A stretch of 58,111 bases of DNA from Candidatus Gastranaerophilales bacterium (GTDB taxonomy: Bacteria; Cyanobacteriota; Vampirovibrionia; Gastranaerophilales; Gastranaerophilaceae), in contig CALUVM010000013.1 of the NCBI GenBank assembly GCA_944324255.1, positions 1 through 58,111 of the forward strand. Direction: 5' to 3'. This document shows positions 42,204 to 49,728 of the stretch, in pieces; the stretch's first letter is position 1, and the number at the start of each line of letters is the position of its first letter. Under the pieces are notes generated by a model. That model was not told the DNA's origin, did not search any database, and worked only from the letters and a program-made list of their open reading frames with translations. Made by a program: the position numbers and the translations under genes.

Positions 42204-42360
42204 GGTTGTTTGATCTCCTTTCTCGATACGTACTTTTAGTTACACTCTCCGCACATCCTTGCGCAGGTATCTATAGGGACTTGTCCTTAGGGAAGACAGC
42301 CCTGTATAACCGGTCATGCTCCGGCGTATTTTCTCTCTCTAACGATATGTACTTTTTAAT
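42204..42360 (-). promoter_or_regulatory. Structured leader of flagellin 1 with CsrA-like hairpin
   Basis: On the minus strand CTGCGCA-AGGA-TGTGCGG (42249-42266) is a 7-bp hairpin presenting AGGA, embedding CAAGGATGT, which matches the CsrA consensus CARGGATGT. Upstream is a longer imperfect hairpin (AGGGCTGTCTT...AGGACAAGTCCCT). The direct repeat AAAAGTACRTATCG occurs at both ends of the leader (119 bp apart). In Bacillus, CsrA bound at such a leader blocks flagellin translation until FliW relieves it. A similar role here is inference. Confidence 0.6.
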
Positions 42361-42589
42361 CCTTAATCTTAATAAGTATCCCTGTACGACTACACCTGTA
42401 AGTTTTGATTCTCATCCTTTGAGATAATTAACTTACGAAATAAAACATACATTCCTTGTATTTACTTATTAGATTTGTGATATATACTTCTTACAATAAC
42501 ATTATTGCTACACTATATAACAAAAGTAAACTATTTCTTTTGATTTTTTTACAAATTTTAAAATAAGTTAATATTTCTTAATTAAAAAA
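42361..42589. other. AT-rich intergenic control region, flagellin 1 / helical gene
   Basis: No reading frame is supported. It must hold the flagellin 1 promoter, but I found no clear sigma-28 or sigma-70 match. Minus strand GCAATAATGTTATTGTAAG...TATATATC faintly resembles the shared GCAATT element. Confidence 0.4.
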
Positions 42590-42627
42590 GGCAATTTTTT
42601 ATAATTTAAATACTTTATATATACAAG
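42590..42627 (+). promoter_or_regulatory. Shared bipartite element (GGCAATT-N15-ACTTTATATATAC)
   Basis: GGCAATT lies exactly 15 nt before ACTTTAT, as in the copies near 16.15, 45.28 and 5.91 kb. The box right half is CTTTATATATACAAG, two bases shorter than the full 17-bp form. It ends 10 bases before the ATG, so it overlaps the AAGGAG ribosome site. Confidence 0.6.
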
Positions 42628-42637
42628 GAGTATAAAA

Positions 42638-43156
42638 ATGACCCACGGAATTACGTTTAAATACGGAGAAACTGTAAACTATAAAGGCAATCCTGCAGAA
42701 GTTGTCTTTGCAACAGGGTTATGCGATAAAATTACGATAAGACTTGAGGACGGAACAGTTATCGGTGTTGATAAGAATGATTTATTTGGAATGAATAGAG
42801 ATAAAGATGTGGAAACTTCTCTGGACAAAAGGATTGAGTATTATACTAAAGAAATAGAAGAAAATAAGAATTTTATAAAAGTCTGCCAGGAAAGATGGGC
42901 AGATGCTAAGGAAAATATTAAAGAAATGAAAAATAAAATGGCGACATATCTGTCATCTCTGGGACTTTCACATGCTTTTCAAATTACAGAAGCAAGCCAG
43001 AAAAAAGAATATAAAGCAATGAGAAATGAATGTTCTGATTACAGAATGGCACAAATCAGAGCTTCTGCTGATATCCTTCATACTGCCAATGATACAGTAT
43101 CTATGGCTTTAGCCCGGGGAGATATACAAAATCAGCAATTATTCACTTCGGGTTAG
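42638..43156 (+). CDS. Unknown helical protein with small beta N-terminal domain
   Basis: 172 residues, no signal peptide. Residues 1-50 (FKYGETVNYKGNPAEVVFATG, ITIRLEDGTVIGV) look like an SH3/KOW-type small barrel. Residues about 60-160 are helical with a coiled-coil stretch (RIEYYTKEIEENKNFIKV). No known family recognised. It is transcribed away from flagellin 1 from a shared control region and carries the bipartite element, which links it to the orphan set. AAGGAG precedes the ATG. It may be a cytoplasmic accessory or chaperone-type protein, by inference only. Confidence 0.75.
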   Translation: MTHGITFKYGETVNYKGNPAEVVFATGLCDKITIRLEDGTVIGVDKNDLFGMNRDKDVETSLDKRIEYYTKEIEENKNFIKVCQERWADAKENIKEMKNKMATYLSSLGLSHAFQITEASQKKEYKAMRNECSDYRMAQIRASADILHTANDTVSMALARGDIQNQQLFTSG

Positions 43157-43221
43157 GTTAATTGTAGAATAGCTAAATTTTATTCATCCGGAATACTTGA
43201 AAATAAAAGGAGAGTGTTCGG

Positions 43222-44232
43222 ATGAAAATGCTGTTGTTTGATTTCAGAGAATCTGAAAAAGAGTTCTTTGAAACAAGAGAATTTAAAGATATTGATATAA
43301 CTTTTATAAAAGCTCCTCTTAATGAAGATACAGAACTTACAGAAGAACAATTAAGAGAAACTGATGTTATAAGTGTTTTTATTAATTCAAATTTGACAGC
43401 GGAAGTCCTTGCAAGATTTAGCAACTTAAGAATAATAACAACCCGCTCAACCGGATATAATCATATTGATTTAATGTATTGTACAAGAAATCATATAGCA
43501 GTTTTTAATGTTGACCATTACGGGGAAGCCTCGGTTGCCCAATATACAACAGGTCTTATTATTACACTTGTAAGGAATCTTCTTCCCGCATATCTGGGGA
43601 TGAAAGAAAGTTCTATTAATCAAGTTCTTTACGAAGGTAGAACCCTGCAGAATTTGACAATAGGTATTATAGGCTGCGGGGCGATCGGGAGTGCTGTTGC
43701 AAAAACAGCCAACTTTTTCGGGATGAAAATACTTGTTAATACTTATATGAAAAATCCTGCGGTTAGTGATTTTGTTGAATATGTTGATTTGGAAAAACTA
43801 TTAAGAGAATCCGACATAATTACTCTTCATATCCCATACACTCCGGAAGTTTATCACCTTATTTCCTCTAAAGAATTTGAAAAAATGAAACAAGGAGTTT
43901 ATATAATTAATACGGCACGGGGAGAATTGGTTGATATTGTCGCTCTATATGAAAATCTAATAAGCGGTAAAGTTAAAGGAGCTGCTCTAGATGTGCTTGA
44001 ATGTGAGTATCTTGCTGTTAATAATGATAATCTTGCTGATGAAATACGAGATTCGGACGGTAAATGTATGGCGTCAGCTCTCCTTACTCAAAAACTTCTT
44101 GATATGGATAATGTAATAATTACTCCGCATATAGCATATAATACAAAAGAATCAGTTCACTATCTTTTAGAAGAAACTTTTAATAATATCAAAGATTTTT
44201 CAAAAGGTATGCACACAAATCAGGTATGTTAA
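43222..44232 (+). CDS. D-2-hydroxyacid dehydrogenase (D-lactate dehydrogenase-like)
   Basis: 336 residues. The NAD Rossmann motif GCGAIGS is at 151-157, INTARGELVD contains the catalytic Arg region, ALDVLE the Glu, and ITPHIAYNTKES the catalytic His. YNHIDL near 79-84 is also typical of the D-LDH branch. It reduces a 2-keto acid (pyruvate or an aryl pyruvate) to the D-hydroxy acid with NADH, fitting fermentation. AAAGGAG precedes ATG. Confidence 0.92.
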   Translation: MKMLLFDFRESEKEFFETREFKDIDITFIKAPLNEDTELTEEQLRETDVISVFINSNLTAEVLARFSNLRIITTRSTGYNHIDLMYCTRNHIAVFNVDHYGEASVAQYTTGLIITLVRNLLPAYLGMKESSINQVLYEGRTLQNLTIGIIGCGAIGSAVAKTANFFGMKILVNTYMKNPAVSDFVEYVDLEKLLRESDIITLHIPYTPEVYHLISSKEFEKMKQGVYIINTARGELVDIVALYENLISGKVKGAALDVLECEYLAVNNDNLADEIRDSDGKCMASALLTQKLLDMDNVIITPHIAYNTKESVHYLLEETFNNIKDFSKGMHTNQVC

Positions 44233-44259
44233 GTTTTGTAACAATTCTCCTTAAAACCC

Positions 44260-44286
44260 TAAAGTTTTAAGAAAAAATGCCGATAT
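44260..44286 (+). promoter_or_regulatory. Sigma-28 (FliA) promoter
   Basis: TAAAGTTT, an 11-nt spacer, then GCCGATAT: 15 of 16 bases match the flagellar sigma consensus TAAAGTTT-N11-GCCGATAA at the correct spacing. It would give a leader of about 30 nt to the next gene. Confidence 0.85.
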
Positions 44287-44323
44287 ATATATTACGAAAA
44301 GGGATTAAAAAAGGTATCGGAAA

Positions 44324-44722
44324 ATGGGAATCAATATCACACATACTATGGATTTATTCCAATTTGAGAACAAAGAAAATCTGAGAAACACCGCTAGAAA
44401 TATTCTAAATAAACAAGGTGCCTCAGAAGAAACTGCTCAAAAAATGGTTGAAAAAACAATCTTTGATTCTGATAAGCAAATCAAAGAAGTTTATTCTAAT
44501 CCGCAGCTTGCTGTTATAAAAGCTTCTTCTCAGATTTCTATGAATAATACCTTGAAAGAAACTTTAAAATATTTAAAAAGCCACGCTAATCAGAAGATTA
44601 CAAAAGAACCGGTGCTGGGAGAACTTTGGGAAAAATTAAATAGTACAAAAGAAGACTCTTATAAAGGAGAGCTTCTGGATTTTCAAATTGATGACTCGGC
44701 TGTCAATATCTTTGCTGCCTAA
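44324..44722 (+). CDS. Unknown small helical protein under FliA control
   Basis: 132 residues, no signal peptide, no cysteine. It is predominantly helical (NLRNTARNILNKQGASEETA, QMVEK-type segments) with a C-terminal hydrophobic-acidic end (FQIDDSAVNIFAA). I see no known flagellar protein signature (not FlgM, FliS, FliT or FliD). The canonical sigma-28 promoter just upstream marks it as a late flagellar gene. It could be an export chaperone, an anti-sigma factor or a minor filament part. It ends 4 bp inside the convergent YhcH gene. Confidence 0.75.
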   Translation: MGINITHTMDLFQFENKENLRNTARNILNKQGASEETAQKMVEKTIFDSDKQIKEVYSNPQLAVIKASSQISMNNTLKETLKYLKSHANQKITKEPVLGELWEKLNSTKEDSYKGELLDFQIDDSAVNIFAA

Positions 44723-45177
44723 TTTATAGCAGCTTTAACAACGACTTTCTTAACAGTCTTTGTTTCTCCCGGATTAATGGATGGTTTATGAGCATCATGA
44801 GGGTAGAATAAGAGAAACTCTCCCTCGTTTAATTCTTGATACTCCTCTTCTACAGTTGAATGCAGAAACTCAATATCTTTTTCCTGATTGTATTCGACTG
44901 TAGTCGTACAGTTTGTTATATCTGTAACTCCGACTATTTCGTTTCCTTCAATCATATATTGAATATCAACATATTTTCTGTGTGCTTCGTAATCAGCATC
45001 ACCCTTTGTATTGTATATTTGAACGTTAGCCCAGACATTATCACCGTCAATAATATATCTGTCCGGTTTAATATTTTTGAGGAATTCTTTATTTGCAAGC
45101 AGCCATTCAAAACCTTTCCTGATATTCTCAGATAAAGCAAAGTATACTTTTGAATTGTTTAATTTATCTTTTATCAT
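44719..45177 (-). CDS. YhcH/YjgK/YiaL (DUF386) family cupin protein
   Basis: 152 residues of the cupin-like family. ADYEAHRKYVDIQYMIEG carries conserved His and Asp/Glu ligands, and FLLFYPHDAHKPS provides the second His motif. Members include the sialic-acid anomerase NanQ and the evolved beta-galactosidase subunit EbgC, so sugar isomerisation is likely. No sialic acid genes are near. AGGAGAG precedes ATG. Monocistronic. Confidence 0.9.
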   Translation of the reverse strand: MIKDKLNNSKVYFALSENIRKGFEWLLANKEFLKNIKPDRYIIDGDNVWANVQIYNTKGDADYEAHRKYVDIQYMIEGNEIVGVTDITNCTTTVEYNQEKDIEFLHSTVEEEYQELNEGEFLLFYPHDAHKPSINPGETKTVKKVVVKAAIN

Positions 45178-45266
45178 AAAACTCTCCTAAACCTTCTCTA
45201 ATTCTAAATCTTAAACACTTTATTTACAAATTATCTTAACAAAACTTCACAAATAGAAGCCAAAAA

Positions 45267-45308
45267 GGCAATTATTGAATATAAAAAAACTTTATATCTA
45301 TGTAAGGT
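45267..45308 (+). promoter_or_regulatory. Shared bipartite element (GGCAATT-N15-ACTTTATATCTATGTAAG)
   Basis: Both shared elements are present: GGCAATT 15 nt before ACTTTATATCTATGTAAGGTTAG. The TTAG tail is also similar to the copy near 16.14 kb. It ends about 25 bases before the ATG. Confidence 0.65.
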
Positions 45309-45332
45309 TAGAAAAAGTTAGGTAGGTTCATT

Positions 45333-45845
45333 ATGTTAATGTCATTCTGGATGGTCCAGAGATTAACACGCGAAATAAATGCTCTCGAAAAGCAGGCGAT
45401 GATGAAACAGATAGAACTGACTCACCATCAAAAATATGCCAGCGTTTTGGGAGGGTCTTCCATAATGACTCTCGGTAATATCGCCGGATTGTCAGCAGAC
45501 CTTCTGCCGAGAGCAGCTTTATTTGCACAGTACTCAGATCAGGTAAGTTCAATGAGTGCTATGCAGAACCTGCAAGCAATGAAGTTTATGGGAAGAGTTC
45601 CATACACGGGTAATCCGATGATGCAGTATCAGATGGAGATGAGTGCCTTCCGCAGTTTCAAAGAACAGTCGATGAAGGCTCTAAAACAACAGGAAGCTCA
45701 AATTATGAATGAAAAAGAAAAGGAAATACAACTTGAACTTAATGATATAGAACAAAGGTTGAATATAAAACGTAATCAACTTAATTCAATGAAAGAACTC
45801 GCAAGCAAAGAGGCGCAGGACAGCGCACCTAGGTTCGGGTTATAA
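45333..45845 (+). CDS. Unknown Met/Gln-rich coiled-coil protein
   Basis: 170 residues, no signal peptide. An N-terminal helix (WMVQRLTREINALEKQAMM) is followed by a less polar middle rich in Met, Ala and Ser (GGSSIMTLGNIAGLSAD; PYTGNPMMQYQM). A C-terminal coiled coil (about 115-155) contains LNDIEQRLNIKRNQLNSMKE. That segment resembles, residue class by residue class, the C-terminal LSKLETERSSITTEMDSLKQ of the FliA-driven protein at 22.8-24.0 kb. A G-rich TAGGTAGG precedes the ATG and a terminator follows. Function unknown. Confidence 0.72.
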   Translation: MLMSFWMVQRLTREINALEKQAMMKQIELTHHQKYASVLGGSSIMTLGNIAGLSADLLPRAALFAQYSDQVSSMSAMQNLQAMKFMGRVPYTGNPMMQYQMEMSAFRSFKEQSMKALKQQEAQIMNEKEKEIQLELNDIEQRLNIKRNQLNSMKELASKEAQDSAPRFGL

Positions 45846-45917
45846 AATAGATTCCCCTATAGTTAAAACTCTAAAAACATAATGTGAAGTGTATACCTAT
45901 TAACTAAATTTCCCCTC

Positions 45918-45945
45918 GCCTCTTTCCCCGAAGAGGCTTTTTCTT
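45918..45945 (+). terminator. Rho-independent terminator
   Basis: GCCTCTT-TCCCCG-AAGAGGC then TTTTTCTTT, 72 bases after the coiled-coil gene. Confidence 0.88.
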
Positions 45946-45999
45946 TGGTTTAAATGTGTTCTGCCGGCAGAAAACCTTAAGCACGTTATATCCGGAAAG

Positions 46000-46614
46000 T
46001 TATGTGTTTTTTATTACAACAGCAAAACTGTTTTCCAGATGATACACCTTATCATCTGTCGCAATTACATTATATTTAAAATGATGGGCAAATTCTAAAA
46101 AAGTCTCAGTTGTCCATACGCTGTAATGCTTGTCAGGATATCTTAAGTGTTTATTATATTTTTTGTGACGTTCTTCAAACTCCTCAAGAGTAGTACAAGG
46201 TTTATCTTTATCAAACATTCTTTCTTTATGTGGAATCACGCATACAATATATTTGTTTTTCTTTACTACACGCAGCCACTCATTTATCGCAGATACCGGA
46301 TCATAAAAATGTTCTAAAACATGGCTCGAAAAAACAAAGTCAACTGAATTATCTGCAAGCGGAATATTATCGCCTGATGCAAGTATATCAACAGGTTTAA
46401 TTGAATGTCCGAGCGTCATTTGCTCTTTTGTATAACAATCCTCTTGCTCTGTATGGTTGGAAATATCTATATTTATAGCTTTGAATCTGAATGTTTGATG
46501 AGAAGCTCCGCCAATTTCTATTCCAAAACCTTTGCAGTATTTAGAAATAATTTTGGGGTCAGCATAAATAAGCTTCAATCCCAGTTTTTTTCGAATAAAA
46601 TTTGATATTGTCAT
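46000..46614 (-). CDS. Class I SAM-dependent methyltransferase (Methyltransf_11 type)
   Basis: 204 residues. IEIGGASHQTF near 31-41 replaces the usual GxGxG SAM loop, and SVDFVFSSHVLEHFYDP near 109-125 is the motif III/IV region of small-molecule methylases. RVVKKNKYIVCVIPHKE is the post-III strand. The substrate is unknown, possibly a sugar or lipid. It starts 11 bases after the upstream exported-protein gene, so they are likely co-transcribed, with a weak ribosome site. Confidence 0.82.
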   Translation of the reverse strand: MTISNFIRKKLGLKLIYADPKIISKYCKGFGIEIGGASHQTFRFKAINIDISNHTEQEDCYTKEQMTLGHSIKPVDILASGDNIPLADNSVDFVFSSHVLEHFYDPVSAINEWLRVVKKNKYIVCVIPHKERMFDKDKPCTTLEEFEERHKKYNKHLRYPDKHYSVWTTETFLEFAHHFKYNVIATDDKVYHLENSFAVVIKNT

Positions 46615-46625
46615 AAAAAATGGCT

Positions 46626-47309
46626 CTAGTATACAGGAATATCAATCGGAGTAAGCAGTTTGACGGTTAAAACATCTCCCGTATTAATATATACGTCTTG
46701 TCCTCTCCTGAACATATCTGCAATGCTGTCACCTATAAAATATCCAACTCCGCCTATAAATCCGCCTATTGCGCATACAGGTGCTGTCAAATATTGAATT
46801 CCGGGTGCTGACTCTCCAGCTTTCATTCCGTATTTGGTTGCGTTAACCGTTATATCAACACCTTTCTGGTAATTATTTTTAACAGCTTCTCCATATCCGA
46901 GGTTTTTGTATAGACTGCCGTCATAATAGATGTTTTCAAATTGGCATACAGCCATATCTAAAGGAATTTGTCTGCCGGTCGGTGTTACAACATGATCAAA
47001 ATCCAGATATAATTTTGCGCCTCTTGAAAACATCTTAGCTGTTTTAACATCTGCAACGCTGCCTCTAACTATAGTACCGGCAGGGAGTACAACACTTGCT
47101 CCGCTTATTTGATCATTTAAAAGTGTAGCAGTAAAAGAATCTCCCGTGCTGCCGGAGAATGTGCTGACAGGCTGTAGGAATTCTATCTTAAATAATGTTC
47201 CTTCAGGAATCCTTTTTGTTCTGGCATCAGCTTTAAATGCCGCAAAAGAGCTTGTTGTTGTTAAACAAAAAACTGCGGCTAATATAATTAACGATTTTAA
47301 ACTTTTCAT
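46626..47309 (-). CDS. Exported protein of unknown function
   Basis: 227 residues from the ATG with AGGAGAG upstream. A longer frame to 47357 has no ribosome site and would put 16 residues before the signal peptide. Signal: MKSLKSLIILAAVFCLTTTSSFA. The mature part has a beta-rich domain (GTLFKIEFLQPVSTFSG, VVLPAGTIVRGSV) like domains that modulate surface or conjugal proteins, then a glycine-rich hydrophobic helix (CAIGGFIGGVGYFIGD), and ends with another strand pair (DVLTVKLLTPIDIPV). It is probably in the periplasm or outer membrane. Confidence 0.7.
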   Translation of the reverse strand: MKSLKSLIILAAVFCLTTTSSFAAFKADARTKRIPEGTLFKIEFLQPVSTFSGSTGDSFTATLLNDQISGASVVLPAGTIVRGSVADVKTAKMFSRGAKLYLDFDHVVTPTGRQIPLDMAVCQFENIYYDGSLYKNLGYGEAVKNNYQKGVDITVNATKYGMKAGESAPGIQYLTAPVCAIGGFIGGVGYFIGDSIADMFRRGQDVYINTGDVLTVKLLTPIDIPVY

Positions 47310-47360
47310 AAAACTCTCCTCTAAAATGCACAATGAGTATAGCACATTCAAGTTCAAAAA

Positions 47361-48497
47361 TCAATTTTCGTCAATCTTGCTAAAATCTTGCTGTAAAACA
47401 GCTTCAGGCTTTATTTTAACTTTCCGTACAAGGTTAGCCGTAACAATTGCCGTTAACGGTACACATATTACAATAGCGCAGCTTCCAATAAGTGCAGAGG
47501 AAATCTCTGTTACTACCTGATTTAAATTTATGAACTTCTGAATATCAATATTAGAAGCTAACAGAAGAAGAGGTAAAGAGCCGCCTAAATAAACGAGTAT
47601 TAAGGTGTTTGCCATAGTGCCTATAATATCCCGTCCTACATTCATTCCTGAAATGAATAATTCTTTAATCGTTTTTGTATTATCAATAGAAAATATTTCA
47701 TTGATTGTACTTGCAATAGACATAGCAACGTCCATAACGGCTCCTAAAGTTGCGAGCATCATCGTTGAGATAACAATACTTATAAAATCCAATTCCGGAT
47801 GAGCTGAATATAGGAACATTGTATTCTCATTGCTAAATCCGTTCAATGATGCTGCTTTTACTGCTGCAAATGACAGTATTCCGGCGAATATCAAGCTTAA
47901 AGCACATCCTATAACAGCGGAGGTGCTTTTTTTATTAAATCCGCCAACAAGATACATTGTTACAGCGGTTGAGAGGATACTTATTATAATAGTTCCCAGA
48001 ATTGGATCAATTCCCATTAGTACTAAAGGACATAGAAAGTTATAAATTAGCATACAAGTAGCAACTATTGATATCAGGCTGTAAAACCCTTTTTTCCTTC
48101 CGACATAAATTAGCAATCCGCAAAAAATCAAAGAAAGCCACAATAAAACACCGGAACGATGTATATCTTCGATTGAATATTCAATTCCGCTGCCAGTATC
48201 TTCTACGTGCAAAATAACTTTACTGCCCTGCTTGAGTTTAATATCGTAGTATGGGTTACCTGTCAGGATGTTATCAAGAATGACGGTTTCGCCTTTATCA
48301 GCACCTTTAATTATTTTTATTTCCGCTGTCTGCTTAACCTGAGCTACTTCTGAATTTTCATTTAAATCAATATAGTCAACTCTTTGAACCAGACCCAGTT
48401 CAGAGGGGTAAATTTTACCTGTATCAATCGGGTTATCCGCAAATGCATAAGAAACAAAAGTGAAAAAACACATTAATATAAGTAAAAATCTTTTCAT
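47361..48497 (-). CDS. YibE/F family membrane protein
   Basis: 378 residues from the ATG preceded by AAGGA at 7 nt. The upstream extension to 48518 lacks one. A signal or anchor (MKRFLLILMCFFTFVSYAFA), a soluble region of about 90 residues, then seven or eight TM segments: GLLIYVGRKKG, TLGAVMDVAMSIASTINEI and GMNVGRDIIGTMANTLILVY are the family's conserved parts. Function is unknown beyond a reported link to stress or antibiotic tolerance in other bacteria. It begins 10 bases after the ruvB stop, on the same strand. Confidence 0.9.
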   Translation of the reverse strand: MKRFLLILMCFFTFVSYAFADNPIDTGKIYPSELGLVQRVDYIDLNENSEVAQVKQTAEIKIIKGADKGETVILDNILTGNPYYDIKLKQGSKVILHVEDTGSGIEYSIEDIHRSGVLLWLSLIFCGLLIYVGRKKGFYSLISIVATCMLIYNFLCPLVLMGIDPILGTIIISILSTAVTMYLVGGFNKKSTSAVIGCALSLIFAGILSFAAVKAASLNGFSNENTMFLYSAHPELDFISIVISTMMLATLGAVMDVAMSIASTINEIFSIDNTKTIKELFISGMNVGRDIIGTMANTLILVYLGGSLPLLLLASNIDIQKFINLNQVVTEISSALIGSCAIVICVPLTAIVTANLVRKVKIKPEAVLQQDFSKIDEN

Positions 48498-48507
48498 AAC
48501 AAAATCC

Positions 48508-49533
48508 TTATGAATCAAATAATGAAGTCTGGCAAGACGGCTGTTTTATACCAAGATGTCTGTAGCCTTCAGGAGAAACTTTTCTTCCTCTCGGAGTTCT
48601 TTGCAGAAAACCTGCTTGCAGAAGATAGGGTTCACATACATCTTCAATAGTTCTAACATCTTCACTTAAAGCGGCAGCAATTGTTTCAATCCCGACAGGT
48701 CCTCCGTCATATTTTTCAATAATTAGATTTAATAAAGCCCTGTCTGTGGTATCTAATCCGAATTTATCAATCTTCAGTATATCAAGGGATTCATTTGCGA
48801 CTATATCATTAATAACCCCGTCGTATTTTACTATAGCAAAATCGGAAACACGTTTCACCAGCCTATTTGCTATTCTCGGGGTTCCTCTTGAACGCATAGC
48901 AATGGCTTTAGCTCCGTCAGAAGTGATATCAATATCAAGAATACGTGCTGTTCGCATTACTACCCGAGAAAGCTCTTCTACAGTATAAAATTCTAATCTG
49001 TATATCATTCCAAAACGATCTCTAAGCGGTCCTGAAAGTTCTCCGGCTTTTGTTGTTGCTCCAATTAAAGTGAACTTTGGTATCGGTATGCGCAATGTTT
49101 TTGCGGTCTGACTTTTTCCGGTAGTCATATCAAGAGTAAAATCCTCCATTGCAGGATAGAGAATCTCTTCCGCTACTTTATTTAGACGGTGAATTTCATC
49201 TATAAATAGGATTTCTCCGCCTTTTAATGACATTAAAATTCCTATAATATCTCTGGGGCGTTCGAGAGCCGGTGCAGAAGTGATTTTTATATCAACACCC
49301 ATTTGAGCCGCAATAACTCCGGCTATAGTAGTTTTCCCCAATCCCGGCGGTCCGTAAAAGAGTAAATGGTCTAGAGGTTTATTCCTGCGTTTTGCAGCCT
49401 CAAGAGTTATCTTAAGAGTTTCTTTTAAAGCACTTTGCCCTATATAACTATCAAAATCTTTTGGCCGGATACTGTTTTCGAAGGTTTTGTCATACTCAAT
49501 ACTATCCGGTTTTATTACCGGATTTTTTTTCAT
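48508..49533 (-). CDS. ruvB: Holliday junction branch migration ATPase RuvB
   Basis: 341 residues from the ATG with AAAGGG in front; a 14-codon longer start at 49575 lacks a ribosome site. GPPGLGKTT (61-69) is Walker A, ILFIDEIHR Walker B, IGATTKAGELSGPLRDRFG sensor 1 with the arginine finger, and RGTPRIANRL sensor 2. The C-terminal winged helix includes GGPVGIETIAAALSED and ends QTSLFDS. RuvA and RuvC are not in the window. The YibE/F gene follows in the same direction. Confidence 0.97.
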   Translation of the reverse strand: MKKNPVIKPDSIEYDKTFENSIRPKDFDSYIGQSALKETLKITLEAAKRRNKPLDHLLFYGPPGLGKTTIAGVIAAQMGVDIKITSAPALERPRDIIGILMSLKGGEILFIDEIHRLNKVAEEILYPAMEDFTLDMTTGKSQTAKTLRIPIPKFTLIGATTKAGELSGPLRDRFGMIYRLEFYTVEELSRVVMRTARILDIDITSDGAKAIAMRSRGTPRIANRLVKRVSDFAIVKYDGVINDIVANESLDILKIDKFGLDTTDRALLNLIIEKYDGGPVGIETIAAALSEDVRTIEDVCEPYLLQAGFLQRTPRGRKVSPEGYRHLGIKQPSCQTSLFDS

Positions 49534-49685
49534 ATGTACCCTTTCCCTCTTATTATCGTCTGAAATAATTGCCATACAAAAATATTAGCATAAATCGCCG
49601 GGATTATAAAATATTTTCATTTTGATAACTTATGTAAAGTTTTGTAACAAATAAAACAAAGCGTGAAATTGAAGAAATTATATAT

Positions 49686-49703
49686 ACTTAATATATATAT
49701 AAG
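49686..49703 (+). promoter_or_regulatory. Variant of the shared upstream box (ACTTAATATATATATAAG)
   Basis: CTTA-N9-TAAG keeps the 17-bp length and dyad ends of the CTTTATATATATGTAAG box. It is 25 bases before the ATG of the glycine-rich gene. TAAAGTTTTGTAACAAATA lies about 50 bases further upstream. Confidence 0.5.
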
Positions 49704-49728
49704 ATGTAAATAAGATGAGGTAAAAATT

